A stretch of 64,000 nucleotides of DNA, from positions 81,699,659-81,763,658 of the forward strand of contig NC_089822.1 in assembly GCF_035046505.1 (NCBI RefSeq), written 5' to 3'. The stretch comes from Tiliqua scincoides. Lineage: Eukaryota; Chordata; Lepidosauria; Squamata; Scincidae. Under the pieces are notes generated by a model, which saw only the letters and a list, made by a program, of their open reading frames with translations, had not been told where the DNA came from and did no database searches. Every line of letters starts with the position of its first letter. Within the stretch, counting starts at the first letter, position 1. Below are positions 11,091 through 22,204 of this stretch, piece after piece. A program made the position numbers and the translations under genes.

Positions 11091-12329
11091 GTGTGACTGT
11101 GGGGGGTGGTGGTGGTTGTGTAACCATGAGCTTGCGGCTTGACCAGAGTCCGGGAAATGTGGCTGTATGCTGGGAGAACAGTTTAGCTTGCATGATATTA
11201 TAGTCCATAACAACATAACCAGATATAGAAAATCACAGCTAAAAGGCAAAAGGGGATTTTCACCTAACAGCCATACTTATTCTGCTTTATTTGCTCTTGT
11301 TGGAAAATGGGGAGAAAGGCAGGAAAAGAATGACAGACAGGAGAGAAAGCCAATTGGGCAGATACTAGTGAGTGCAGAGATGGCCAATGAGATCAGCAAA
11401 GCCAAGGTGGGCCAGCTGGAGGAGATGCCATCCTCAGGAATATCATCAGGAAAGAGATCCTAAGATAATTTTTGAGGGTGAGAAGGTGAGTAGGCAGGGT
11501 TGTGCAGAAGGGCAATGAACATGCCTTATATGGACCTTGGAACAAGACCAACTGGGCTGAGCTGGGCTAAAGGTCCATTCAGGCCCCTTTCTGGTCTCAT
11601 CAGCAGCCAGCCAGGTGTCTTTGGAAAGCTCTGACTAGGCAACAGCACCCCATGTTTCTGTTCTGTTTCTTCTGGCACTGAAAGGTATACTGCCCTTGAA
11701 CTTGGAGGCTCTATTTGACTACTGTGGAAATGACTAAAAATGATATTAGGGTGGAGTGGAATGTTCACGATTCTCTGCATAAAAAGTGGTACGTGGCATG
11801 CTGTGGGTTGGTTACCCCTGCTCTAGGTGAATGCCAGGTACTCCAACCATTGCCACTGCTGGCCAAACACTAACCTGGTGCTCTTTTCTTTTCTAGGAGT
11901 GTGGGAAGAGTAGTCATTACCCACAGAATTCTAGTGCAGCTCTGGCAATGTCTCAGGTACTGTGCTCTCACCCCCCAACAGGGCATCACTGTACAGTATG
12001 TGCACTCAGGTGGTGCCACTACCACACACAAGCACTGAATATGCTTCCTGGCCCAGAGGCCATGTGCCATTGTTGCTGCTGCTCTTTCCTTGCAACACTC
12101 TTTGTGTTTCTCTTAGCTCTCCATAGGCACCTCTTCCACAGAGAGTGAGAACATGGGACTTTTCAGATACCCATTCCTGCAGACCACAAGGGAAGTCCAC
12201 AGTGTGTCTGTCAGCAATTTGATTTCAGCTGCTCCCCTGTGAGTTTTCTGACCTACAGTACTTGTTTCAAACAAGTCCCTGTCGCTATGTAAATTCCATG
12301 ACAGATAGTGAACTAACCAAACTAACAGA

Positions 12330-12504
12330 GGGCCAAATCCTATCCAATTTTCCTGTGCTGGTGCAGCTGTGCCAATGGGGCATGTGCTGCATCCGGTGGT
12401 GGTGGGACACAGAGACCTCCTCGAGGTATGGAAACATTTGTTCCTTTATCTCAAGGCTGCATTGCGGCTGCGCCCGGGCTGGAAAGTTGGATAGGATTGG
12501 GCTC
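12330..12504. mobile_element. Palindromic MITE, copy 3
   Basis: Ends GGGCCAAATCCTATCC and GGATAGGATTGGGCTC, with the same interior as copies 1 and 2 and a few small deletions. Confidence 0.7.
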
Positions 12505-12913
12505 TGAGGTAACCAGATCTCATTGACTGCTACTTTACTGTCTTCCGTACAACTTGCAAAGGTACAAGAGTGTGTCTCGGATGGGACAGTTGGCAACCCC
12601 ATTTTTGTGTTTCTCTCATACTGTTCAATAATCATTTGGACTTGAACCCACTTGTCACTTTCTTAGCAGATAGGGATCTCTTCTTCATACCTTTATTGTG
12701 TCTTACCTCAGCTGGCCTCTGGCTGAGATTCTACAGGGCTCTACAATGGAGATGCTTTAGGTCACTACTCCTCTCTCCTATACACTTTCCCTTCCTCTCT
12801 GTCTCCATCTTTCTTTTCCAATCCAGGGAGTGAGAGGAGGTGGAGGACCAGTGGTGGCCAAAGAGTGGGCAGAAATGAATACCCCCTGCTAATCAACTAC
12901 CTTAAGTGACTGC

Positions 12914-13092
12914 GGGCTCAATCCTATCCAACTTTCCAGCACCGGTGCAGCTGCAATGCAGCCTCAAGGTTAGGGAACCAATGTTCCCATACCTTGGGGA
13001 GGTCTCTGTGACTGCCTCCCCACCACACGATGCAATGCACGCCCCATTGGCACAGCTGCACTAGCACTGGAAAACTGGATAGGATTGGGTCC
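12914..13092. mobile_element. 179-bp palindromic MITE, copy 4
   Basis: Inverted relative to copy 2. The homology with 6968-7200 continues beyond the element into 12860-12913, so the two loci share more than the transposon. Confidence 0.75.
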
Positions 13093-13301
13093 TGCCATAG
13101 CTGGCCTCATGAGTGGGCCAACCCTGGGAGGCACTGTTAGCATGACTGGTACATGCTGAAGGTGTTGCCATGGAGTCTGCTGGCTGGGCTGCAACCCTCT
13201 GGGATTTCTGCGTCTCCGTTTTCATGTGTTGCATGTGTCTCTGTTTTCGGGCAAAACAGGACCTCTTGGAAGACACTCGGCTTTGATTCAGCAGCTTGCC
13301 T

Positions 13302-13790
13302 CTTATTATTATTATTTTATTAATTTATACCCCGCATTTTTGCCCAATGGGCACACAAAGCGGCTTACAATTTAAAAGTACAACATGAAAAACAATTAAA
13401 AACAATTTACAATTTACAACAATTACAATTTACAATTAAAAACAATTTACAAAAACAATTAAAAACAATTTACAATTTAAAAAATCTAAAAACAAACAAA
13501 CCCCGTGGATTTTCATATAAGAAGCAAGAACGCCAGCCAGCCTGTCAACAATTAAAAGCTTTTTGAAATAAAAAGGTCTTCAGTCCACGCCGAAAAGTTA
13601 ACAACGAGGGAGCAGTTCTCAGTTCTAAGGGGAGGGTATTCCACAGTTTGGGGGCCACCACCGAGAAGGCCCTCTTCCTGGCTGCCGCCCCTCTCACATC
13701 ACTTAGTGGCGGCACAGTCAAAAGGGCCCCCCCAGATGATCTAAGAGCACGGGCAGGATTGTAGGGAAGGAGGCGGATTGTAGGGAAGGA
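13302..13790 (-). mobile_element. LINE 3' end fragment, same family as 6090-6604
   Basis: On the minus strand a frame reads RAFSVVAPKLWNTLPLELR and ends shortly after, followed by a 3' UTR with the GTAAGCCGC block and an ATT-type tail at 13302-13322. The 3' UTR contains a run of AACAATTTACAATT-like repeats at 13390-13480. It is 5'-truncated. Confidence 0.7.
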
Positions 13791-14034
13791 GAACTCTTAC
13801 AAAGTTCTCTCTCTTCTTGATCAAAAACATAACTTAGGAAGCAACACTGAATAAATACTGCCCCCCTGAGACCAATCCAGACAGAGCAAAGGGGGTGGTG
13901 TTGAGATAGTTGATTCAAACCAGTATAGAGAAAGGGCCTAATATATTGATAATCTTCCAATAAATACAAGAGATCTGGGTTGAAACATATATGCTCCACT
14001 ATATTAGCACATCAACCATGTATATAGTATAGCA

Positions 14035-14630
14035 GTGTTTCTCAAACTGTGGGTTGGGTTTCTCAAACTAGATGGGTCACGAGCCAATTACAGCCCATTC
14101 TTTTCGATGTGTATTTGATTTTTCATATATTAGACTGGATGCTACCATGGTACGTGACTGCATTTGGGGAAATGTTACAGATCTGTTCTTTTTACAGGCT
14201 ACCATGTATATGCTTTTAACAATGACGGTCAATGGGGCTGGGTTGGTGTGGATAGGACTGCAGCCTTTGGAATGTTTGGGGAATTTTTTTTAAACAGATC
14301 AGCAACTGCTTGGGAGAGCTAGGAGAGTATTTTAAATAAATTTTTTAACTTACTGTAAACTTTGAATTTACTTACTTTCAGCCCAGTTCTATTCACACTT
14401 TCCTGGGAGTAAGCCCCATTGAATGCAATGGGACTTACTTCTGAGTAGAAAAGCATAGGATTGTGCTCTTACTTACTTAGATTTGATTTTGTTGTATGGG
14501 GTGTGTTAAAAGTTTTCCTGCTTGATGATGTCACTTCTGGTCATGACATTACTTCCTGATCACTTCTGGTGGCTGCCAACAGACTGTCATTCTAAAAAGT
14601 GGGCCTTTAAAACTTTTAAGCTTCACACCA
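14035..14630. mobile_element. hAT-type remnant with nested palindromic element
   Basis: CAGTGTTTCTCAAACTG at 14035 marks one end. The other side holds the TGATGTCACTTCTGG and CATTCTAAAAAGTGGG blocks seen in the other CAGTGGTTCTC elements. A short palindromic element (14390-14467) lies inside. The right terminus is eroded. The part at 14080-14260 is shared with 19015-19200. Confidence 0.55.
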
Positions 14631-14895
14631 TGCTAAAGAATTAGCCAAACTCCTTTCTCAATAGCACCATCTTGTGGCGATGGTGCCTTTTTAAAGAAAA
14701 CATTTATTATGAATGACTCTCTTAAAGTGAAAACTAGATAAAATGCAGGCAAAAATATGTAGGGATCATTATTTAAATTTTGGAGTAACTTTTTTAACTT
14801 GCATGTTGGAGCGCTCAAAGTGACGTGCAAGAGTGAAAACAATCTACAGGGTGTCTCAAAAAATGTACAGACATTTTAATGAGCTCTAACTCATA

Positions 14896-14897
<2 letters not shown>

Positions 14898-14961
<64 letters not shown>
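14898..14961 (+). repeat. (ATT)n microsatellite
   Basis: About 21 ATT units. The preceding 40 bases look like the end of a decayed transposon, not classified. Confidence 0.9.
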
Positions 14962-14962
<1 letters not shown>

Positions 14963-15428
14963 CATAATTCCTAGTAGAAAATCTGCAGCACTCAGACATC
15001 TAAGAGAACCAATTGAGGACATGTGTGGAACCATCCCTGGTACTGGAACCTACTTTTTAAATGACAATCTATCAGGACCTATCTTTACTAGACAAAAAAA
15101 AAAAAAAGATCTGGAAAGAAAAAAAAAGTTTTTTTGTGGGCACATACACACACATGGGATCCACCTTCCTTTCTTGAGAAAACCAAGTCTCCCAATGAGA
15201 AACCCATCACTCTATCTTGCACCCGATCCTTTCCCATGAAGGAAGTAACTTGTATGCTTGTTATCAGTGGGGCTTGGCAGTGCTGTCCTTTGGAACGCCT
15301 TGTGTGTTTGCCCTAAAGAGGACTAGGGAGTCATCCTTAAAATAAAGACACAACTACATGGATGAGCAATGAAATGCATGTGATGGGAATGTATGGGTGT
15401 TCCTTTCTCATCATGAGTAGCACACACA

Positions 15429-15607
15429 GGGCCCAATCCTGTCCAACTTTGCAGTGCCAATGCAGTCACAATGCAGCCCCATGGTAAGGGAACAAATATT
15501 CCCTTACCTTGAGGGAGGCCATCCTGTCTGTCTCCTCACTACAAGATGCAGCAGCTGCCCCATTGGCTATATCAGCCCTGAAAAGTTGGATAAGTAGGAT
15601 TGGGCCC
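15429..15607. mobile_element. 179-bp palindromic MITE, copy 5
   Basis: Ends GGGCCCAATCCTGTCC and GGATAAGTAGGATTGGGCCC. Direct CACAG on both flanks may be part of a target duplication, but the other copies do not settle its length. Confidence 0.7.
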
Positions 15608-16522
15608 ACAGTTTCCCTTCCTCAGGAGCTAAGGCTGCAGCAGAAGATTCCTTCTTCTGTGGACACTGTGATGTTACTCCATCTATTTAATTAGACACTG
15701 TGAATGCTACTCCATCTATTTACTTAGCCTTTATCTGAAGCGATCAGAATGACACTTCAGGAGTCATTTTCAAAAAAGAGCTTCCTATAGGTCTGCAGAC
15801 ACACTCCACTAAAAATTGTATTTTATTGGTTTGATGATGAGTGACCTATAATGACCAGGGCAGAGATCCACTTTTGCATGAGCAGCAGCAAGAGTGAAAT
15901 GCAGAACTAAATTGCCAGAAAGAGCAGAAAAGAATGATCACCAGGAGCAGCCCTATGATAAAGCAGGGTGAAGGGGGCAGTGAGACAGATCTCAGGAGCA
16001 ACATGGTGGCTGATTCAGCATGGGTAGTCTTCAGAGGTAGGAAGGCAAAGTGCCACTACACTACTTTTCTCTTTCCCTTCCTCATAGAAAACGGAGAAAG
16101 AAAATTGAAAGGAGGAAGAAATGGGTATTCTTTTATTAGGAAAACATAGGACAGGAAATGGAAGGCAGCAGAGAGGGTATCAATTGGTGCTGGGCTTCAG
16201 GTACCAAATTGTCAGTGGCTGGCACTGCTAATAATCAAAACAGGGCTACAGCCAGTTGCCCTCATGTCTGCCCTTCAGTGGAATGGGATTGTGATGGATT
16301 ACTCCTATTATGCTAGGATTTATTTCCACAACTGGTGTTATGTTTTGGTTATATTGTATTCCATGTTATATATTAGGCACTGTACTGTAGTTTCCTGCTA
16401 TGGCCTCAGACTGATGCAGGCCACTGTCTGAGCAATAATTACCTATAGCAGTCCTAACTACATCAGTCAAAGCATTTAACCATAGTCCAGTGACTCACTT
16501 GTTGTACTGGATACCTAATTAA

Positions 16523-16701
16523 GGGCCCAATCCTATCCAATATTCCAGCTCTGGTATAGCCACAATGCAGCCCCGTGGTAAGGGAACACATGTTCTCATA
16601 CCTTGAGAAGGTCCCAGTGACTGCCCCTCCACCACAGGAAGCTGCGCACACCCCAATGACTCAACTGCACCAGCACTGGAAAATTGGATAGGATTGGGCC
16701 C
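16523..16701. mobile_element. 179-bp palindromic MITE, copy 6
   Basis: Complete element with GGGCCCAATCCTATCC ends. A half copy of the same family follows at 16702-16767, so the two elements abut. Confidence 0.7.
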
Positions 16702-16767
16702 TCAGGCTGCAATCCTGAGTTGCATTGCAGCTGCACAGGTGCTGGAAAGTGGAATAGGATTGGGCCC

Positions 16768-18950
16768 TGTATCTCTATGATTCTGACCATGCTGTCTACA
16801 AAACGTATTGCAGTTGCTGTAGAGTAGGAGAGGAGGGGGAGAAGCAGTTGGGCTCTGTGAGAATGCCAGGTAGAATTAACAGGGAAAGGGGAGGGGGAAA
16901 TGGGTTACTGGTCTACAACATTTAAAGGTATCATTTGATTAAAGCACCAACCCACGGAAATTCACCTTTTTTCTAACTCAACATTACCTGTAGAAAAACA
17001 CATCAATAATCTTTATGGAACCAACCAGAACAGACTGTAACCAACTAGTCATGATATTAGCACCACAAAAGGCTCCCTGTTAGCTTGTTTTCTAAATTTC
17101 CTAACAAATGACCATTTACAACTTGCAGGTTCTCACTGGTGTGAATATTTGCTGCTGGACAAAAAGAAAACATAGATGTATCAAAAATAGACCTTCCTTA
17201 TCCCACCCAGATTAGTATAAAGGGAAGGGCCAAGATCACAGACATAAACCCATTCAGCCAGATAAAGTTATACAAAGCGAAAACAAAGCAAAAATAAATA
17301 AATAAATCAGAGCTGGGCTAAAAGCCAAAGATCACCTCTCCTTAATCTGCTGAGACGATCAATCCAATGTGAAGGAGTCTCCAAACAGGACAACTGGAGA
17401 GAGATGGGGAAGAATATGGAGACCCCCAAGTTGTTTCAGCAGTGGATGCCAGGCTTTGGACATCTCCTTGTCAAGAATCCGATTCCCCCAGGCTTTACCA
17501 GTGATTTGCAGAGCAGCCTGTCTCTTTCAGGAAGGCCATAGGCCCCCGGAGTCATAATTTCTCAGCAGAATCATGCAACCATTGAGTAAAAAGAAAGGAC
17601 TTTAGCCACGGGATGTTCAGGTACGTGTATCCAAATGGAGACAATGAGTAGTGTCCCATGGAATCAGACAACTAAGTGGTACAGCATCTATGAGCATCAT
17701 CAGGAGGATGAAGGGGGCTTTTCTACCCCCTTTAAACAAAAGATCAGAAAAGGCCTGAATTTTTAATGGTTCCCAGAGTAGAAAGTGCTGAAATGTTCAG
17801 GGTCACTGGTCTATAAAGGAGTATAATTCTTTCCATTTGAACACGTCTCTATACTCCCTGTCCTGAGAAAGGTACCTCTATCTACTCCTTATCTATATCA
17901 CTCCCTGCCAGGGTGAGAATTCCTTGGCTGGTTTTATTATCTGTACCTTCTCCCTGATCATCCAAACGCCCCAATTAAGTTTCCAAAGGAATGTATCCAA
18001 TTGTAAATCTTTTGGGAAGGCAAGATCTCTGCAGAAGCGATGAGAAGAAGGCATGCTTCTCCCAGCATTCCTGCCACAGATCCTGACCTTCGATTCAGTG
18101 AGCCTGTGTAAACCTGTTGAGACAACTGATATCTAGATCTATGTCCAAGGCCAACACATGTGTTAGGGGTGGGAGTAATGCTATCAATGGGCTATTTATC
18201 CATTGTGGCAGATGAATTTCCCTTATGCTGGTTTGCTCTGTCTGTGTTTGAGATGAGCCTTATGCAGACAACCTGTAATACGGGTATAATGAACTCCTGG
18301 AAAGGGGAGAGGAAGCCAAGGCTCTGCTCCTGACTTGCACACACTTCTAGCCTTGTCTGCATTTTCAGAGTGCAGAAGAAGTATACATGCGTGCACATGT
18401 GCAGAAAAGCCAATTAATGCTTGGAGTCTGGAATCGGGGACAAAACATAGAATATTTATGATTATGTTCATAATTCTCAGAGGTAATCTGCTTGGGTAGA
18501 GTGAACAGGAGAGAAAATGAGAATGGGGATGTGTTCTGCAAAACACATCCATTGTTGTCAATGCCAGAGGGATTTGGCACACATGGGATTTTTGTTGACT
18601 CCTTCTGTAGCCCTCTGCTTTCCCAACATATTCTTGAGGGTTGGGGGACCCTCCAGAACAGGGGAGCATGTAGCTTGCATAGAGAAGGTACTGTAGCAAA
18701 GAAGAGCAGCAAAAATGGTCCCTTCACAAATGACATACCTTCCATTTGTGTGTATGGGAGGCTTTGGAATTCAAATCATAGCAACTGAATCAGTGTACAT
18801 TCCTCCTGTACGATGGTACAGAATAAAATGCTTGAAGCACCAACTTGAGCAGTTGATAATAGTAAATTTTGATGTGTAGTACCTCATCATGACTCTCCTG
18901 CAGCCATACCAACAATAGCAAATAACCCCTCCGACTTTATTTCCTCATTT
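16768..18950. other. Intergenic stretch with no recognisable gene
   Basis: Open frames up to 158 codons exist near 18200-18750 on the minus strand, but they overlap one another in two frames and resemble no family I know. Parts of 17350-17850 may be an old LINE-like repeat; I could not classify it. Confidence 0.4.
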
Positions 18951-18954
18951 CAGG

Positions 18955-19336
18955 GCCTGATCCTATTCCACTTTTCAGCACTGATGCAGCCATACTACTG
19001 GAGCGTGGTGGAGCAGATGGGTCGCAAGCCAATTTCAGGTGGGTCATATTCATTTCAATATTTTATTTTTAATATATTAGACTTGATGCTCCCCTGGTAT
19101 GTGACTACATTGGGGGAAATGTTACAGACCTGTACTTTTAGCAAGCTACTATGTATATTCTTTTAACAATGATAGTCAATGGGACTTACTCCTGGGTAAG
19201 TGTGGGAAGGATTGCAGGCTAGGATTGTTAAAAATGTTCCTGCTTGATGATGTCATTTCCATGACATCACTTCTGGTGGATCTTGACAGATTCTCATTCA
19301 AAAAAGTGGGTCCCAGTGCTAAATGTGTGAGAACCA
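18955..19336. mobile_element. Partial palindromic MITE joined to hAT-type fragment
   Basis: The start carries a degenerate half of the palindromic MITE (GGGCCTGATCCTATTCC). This is followed by sequence shared with 14080-14260, and then the hAT right terminus GTGAGAACCACTG ending at 19339. Confidence 0.5.
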
Positions 19337-19359
19337 CTGCAATAAACAAAATAAACCAT

Positions 19360-20494
19360 ATTGCTTGGAGTTGCACTTTTTAATAAGAAATTTTAATCTT
19401 TTATTATATTCTATCACTCAAAGTTTAAAATAAATAGTAATAAATATTAGCAAGCAAGTATGCAAATAAATAAATAATTACACATGTTCACATTAATGAC
19501 CACCAACATAAATATCAATCACAGTTTCCGAAAGAGAAATAACCTCTTCACAGTGTTCTAAGAGGACCAATAATTGTAAATGGAATAAAATTGCTCAGTA
19601 TATAAATAGTCTTAATAATAATACATAATAATATATTTGATTCTGCACATTTCATAAAGGACTAGCTTCCCTGAGACAATGTTTTCACTTTAATTGTGAT
19701 TTTTGTCCTGCACACAGTGTTTCCATTGAGGCTTGTGTGGGTACAGATGTTTGGAGAGTTTCTCAATTGTGCATTTTACTTGACCACTTTGTCCCCCAAA
19801 GAACAAATTCTTCCATATTGCTCAGGATAGCATTTTTCAAGGCACAGACTCTGATTAGGTAGGACTTCCTGTTTTCTCAGGCTGTGAAAAGATACCATGT
19901 CTGTTTTCTTCCCCACAAAATATGCGAGAATCTAATATAAAATTTTTTCCTATTCTTTTCAGTAAAATTAAACTATGCGTGTTCATCAGGGTTCAAGTGG
20001 TCTGAGTATGTCTCTGGTTGCAGAACTTGTGGATGCAAGGAATCAACCAATGAGACTTGAGAAGAGTTAAAAAAGCAGAAAATGTATTGAATCTTTTGAC
20101 TTGTCAATTCGTTTTGTCTTGCCAGAGTCTTTTGTCTTTCTCCCCATTTGTTCCTTTATCTTCTCCATCAGTGTTGTAGTTTTTATTGCTAAATTGCATG
20201 TTCATATTTTGACAAACTATTCCAAATTGTCGGTGTCTGCTTGGAAGTCTCAGTATGTACAGTGGCACTTTTCCCAATGTGCATAAGTGTGCATAGGGTT
20301 GCAGCCTTTGTGAAAACATTGAGATACAGATGGGATAGAAGAGGAAAGAGCTTATGTTATTGGAGGAACATTTTGTCTTGGATCATGGAAATGCGTCATT
20401 GGAAGAAACAAGAGAAACAGGAATGATTCTGAAGGTCTGTTACAATTGCAAATTCATTCAGCTGTTCTCATTGCATTGGTGACTGCAGATTATG
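19360..20494 (-). other. Terminal 3' UTR exon of the IFN gene at 21431-22012
   Basis: The exon begins (minus strand) after a clear acceptor, pyrimidine tract plus CTTCAG at 20495-20500. It carries several ATTTA-type motifs at 19425-19490, the AU-rich element class that destabilises cytokine mRNAs, and a poly(A) signal ATTAAA at 19378-19383. Homologous exons accompany the other IFN genes. Extent inferred. Confidence 0.6.
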
Positions 20495-21428
20495 CTGAAG
20501 AGAAAAAGAGAAGTGGTTAAATTTCTCTGTCAATTAAGAATTTGTTTCCCTTTTTAAAGTCATTGTTAGAAATATAGAACCTTTTGAGACACAGGTACTT
20601 GAATTTTTGATATTGAGAAAAATGAACCATAGCTTTCTTCAAAACGTTTGTGACATTTTTAAGCAAGAGGAACTGTATGATAATGATGTGTGTGGAAAAA
20701 AAAGTTATAAATATTAAATCTGTGCATCTATTACTAGAGGATGAGTATAAATGCTATCACCATATGAGAGTCATATGGGACTCTCCCACATAGTTGACAC
20801 TTCTGGTTGCAGGGAAAAACCCACATAACCTCCACAAGCCTCTGTGGTGGCCCCGTTTACATGGTGCTCAAACCACATAGAACAAATCATAGAAACCTCC
20901 TGGCTTCTGGATTCAGCTGCCTAAAGAAAGAACTTAATTTCCATCTAAAAGGCAGTTTGACCTGGGACTCTGAATTCTTACTTGTTGAATGGTTCAATGG
21001 AAGAAAAAGAGTATTCTTAAGACTAACAATATTTATCATTAGTGTTCTGCATATTCTAATGAGTATAGAAAACAGTAAAGCTGATGACAAATAACAGCTG
21101 TCGTAAGAATGACAGATGCTTCTCAAGTGAATATCCACAAGTTTGAGATTGGTTAAGAAAATCTAACTTAAGCCTACAAGATTTATGAGACCTGGGAAAA
21201 TACGTTACCACTGACCTTTGCATACACTGAAATTTGAGGCAGATCTTTAGAATCTGCTCAGAAAAGTATTGGATAAAGTTTGAGAAAAAGAAAATGAACT
21301 AGAATATAAGATTTAAAACTTTCTTAGTATGGTGTGCAATTTCTACTTCCTGAATTGGCCATTATGAAATCAGAAAAGTTTAGATTTTCATTTAATACAA
21401 AAGTATGACATTTAAGAGTATCCTGTAC
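20495..21428 (-). other. 3' UTR intron of the IFN gene at 21431-22012
   Basis: The donor is GAAG/GTACAG, where the G of GT lies three bases past the stop codon. The acceptor CTTCAG lies at 20495. Length is 934 bp. The junction is so close to the stop that it should not trigger nonsense-mediated decay, which generally needs a junction more than about 50 bases downstream. Confidence 0.6.
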
Positions 21429-21430
21429 CT

Positions 21431-22012
21431 TCATTGCTGAATCTTTTGGATGAGTTGACTGATCAGCAGAAAACACTGATGAACTTCGGTCTGGGCACTC
21501 TCCCAGGCGCACTGGCTGTACTGTTCCTCTCTCAGAAAGGCCTGGATTCTTTGGAAGTGAGTCTTCACTCTTAGTCTGGTGAGCTGGAACTGCTGCAGTC
21601 TTGGTGACACAATGCCAGTCTGCCTCTCTGCGTTCAAGCATGTTTTCAAATCTTTCATTTGCTCAACTAGTCTTTTCTGGAAAACGTCCATGGAATTCTC
21701 ATCCCATGCAGATTCGGTATAGTTTTGACGGAAGATCAGTGATGTCTGCTGGAGGATTTCTTCAATGGCCACTTTGGCATTCTCTTCTAGGGACATGTCA
21801 ATGCTTCTGAGCATGTCTTCGCTGGGCAGGAATTCAGTTCCATCTTCCATGCATTGCAGGTGAACGATGGGACTCATCTTGCTTCGCAGAAGTTGCAAGT
21901 TGCCCTTGTTTGCCTCATGGAGCCTCCCACGAAATTTGCTGCAGTCCTGAGCTGAGATTTCAGTGCAGAAGAGCACCGCTAGACACACAAGCAGGCACCC
22001 CTTTGTGATCAT
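21431..22012 (-). CDS. Type I interferon, family member 1
   Basis: This is a 193-residue secreted type I interferon. Residues 1-21 form a signal peptide ending in EISA, giving a mature start at QDCSKF. Cysteines at precursor positions 24, 54, 125 and 168 match the two conserved IFN-alpha disulfides (first with third, second with fourth); Cys180 is extra. CAWES follows at 168-172. One N-glycosylation site (NYT) lies near residue 97. The coding region is a single exon as in other amniote type I IFNs. The ATG is the first one downstream of the TATA-like element, about 100 bp away. IRF-type sites lie upstream and a 3' UTR intron downstream. Closest relatives in the window are the genes at 30016 and 51907. 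Orthology to a named mammalian subtype cannot be assigned from sequence alone. Confidence 0.95.
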   Translation of the reverse strand: MITKGCLLVCLAVLFCTEISAQDCSKFRGRLHEANKGNLQLLRSKMSPIVHLQCMEDGTEFLPSEDMLRSIDMSLEENAKVAIEEILQQTSLIFRQNYTESAWDENSMDVFQKRLVEQMKDLKTCLNAERQTGIVSPRLQQFQLTRLRVKTHFQRIQAFLREEQYSQCAWESAQTEVHQCFLLISQLIQKIQQ

Positions 22013-22113
22013 TTTGGAGATGATGGTGTGTGCTCTTGACCAAAGTGTAGAATCTTGGAGATTGGATGTCGGGGAAGATGTTCTGGTCTGTGGTGCATCT
22101 TTGGACCATGCCT

Positions 22114-22192
22114 GGTATTTAACTTTGAGGGCCAGAGTTTTGGTTTTCCCTTTTCACTTTTGCCTTTCTTTCAGCACTCTGCTTTCACTTCT
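22114..22192 (-). promoter_or_regulatory. IFN promoter: TATA-like element and IRF sites
   Basis: On the minus strand GTTAAATACC (22114-22123) lies about 100 bp before the ATG. Upstream (22145-22192) are AAAAGTGAAAAGGGAAAACC and AGAAGTGAAAGCAG, which match the GAAANNGAAA pattern of IRF3/IRF7 sites (PRDI/PRDIII-like) of virus-inducible IFN promoters. Confidence 0.75.
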
Positions 22193-22204
22193 GATCTTCC
22201 TTTA

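Larger units (their letters stand above)
9223..11820 (+). mobile_element. 2.6-kb hAT-type element with exact 8-bp TSD, carrying nested LINE
   Basis: The left end CAGGGGTGGCCAAACCCAC and the right end GTGGGTTGGTTACCCCTG form terminal inverted repeats. The 8-bp duplication CTCTAGGT flanks both ends (9215-9222 and 11821-11828). No transposase frame was found. Much of the interior is nested LINE sequence (9269-9417 and 9712-11090), so the original element was probably only about 1 kb. The exact duplication shows that the LINE pieces came in after, or with, the hAT insertion. Confidence 0.8.

Noticed and set aside
14847-14890. Possible Tc1/mariner terminus (GGGTGTCTCAAAAAATGTAC)
   Set aside because: Only one end is seen, with no partner terminus or TA duplication that I can identify.
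18223-18745. Overlapping 158- and 126-codon minus-strand frames
   Set aside because: Two different frames over the same bases, no homology recognised and no promoter or splice context.
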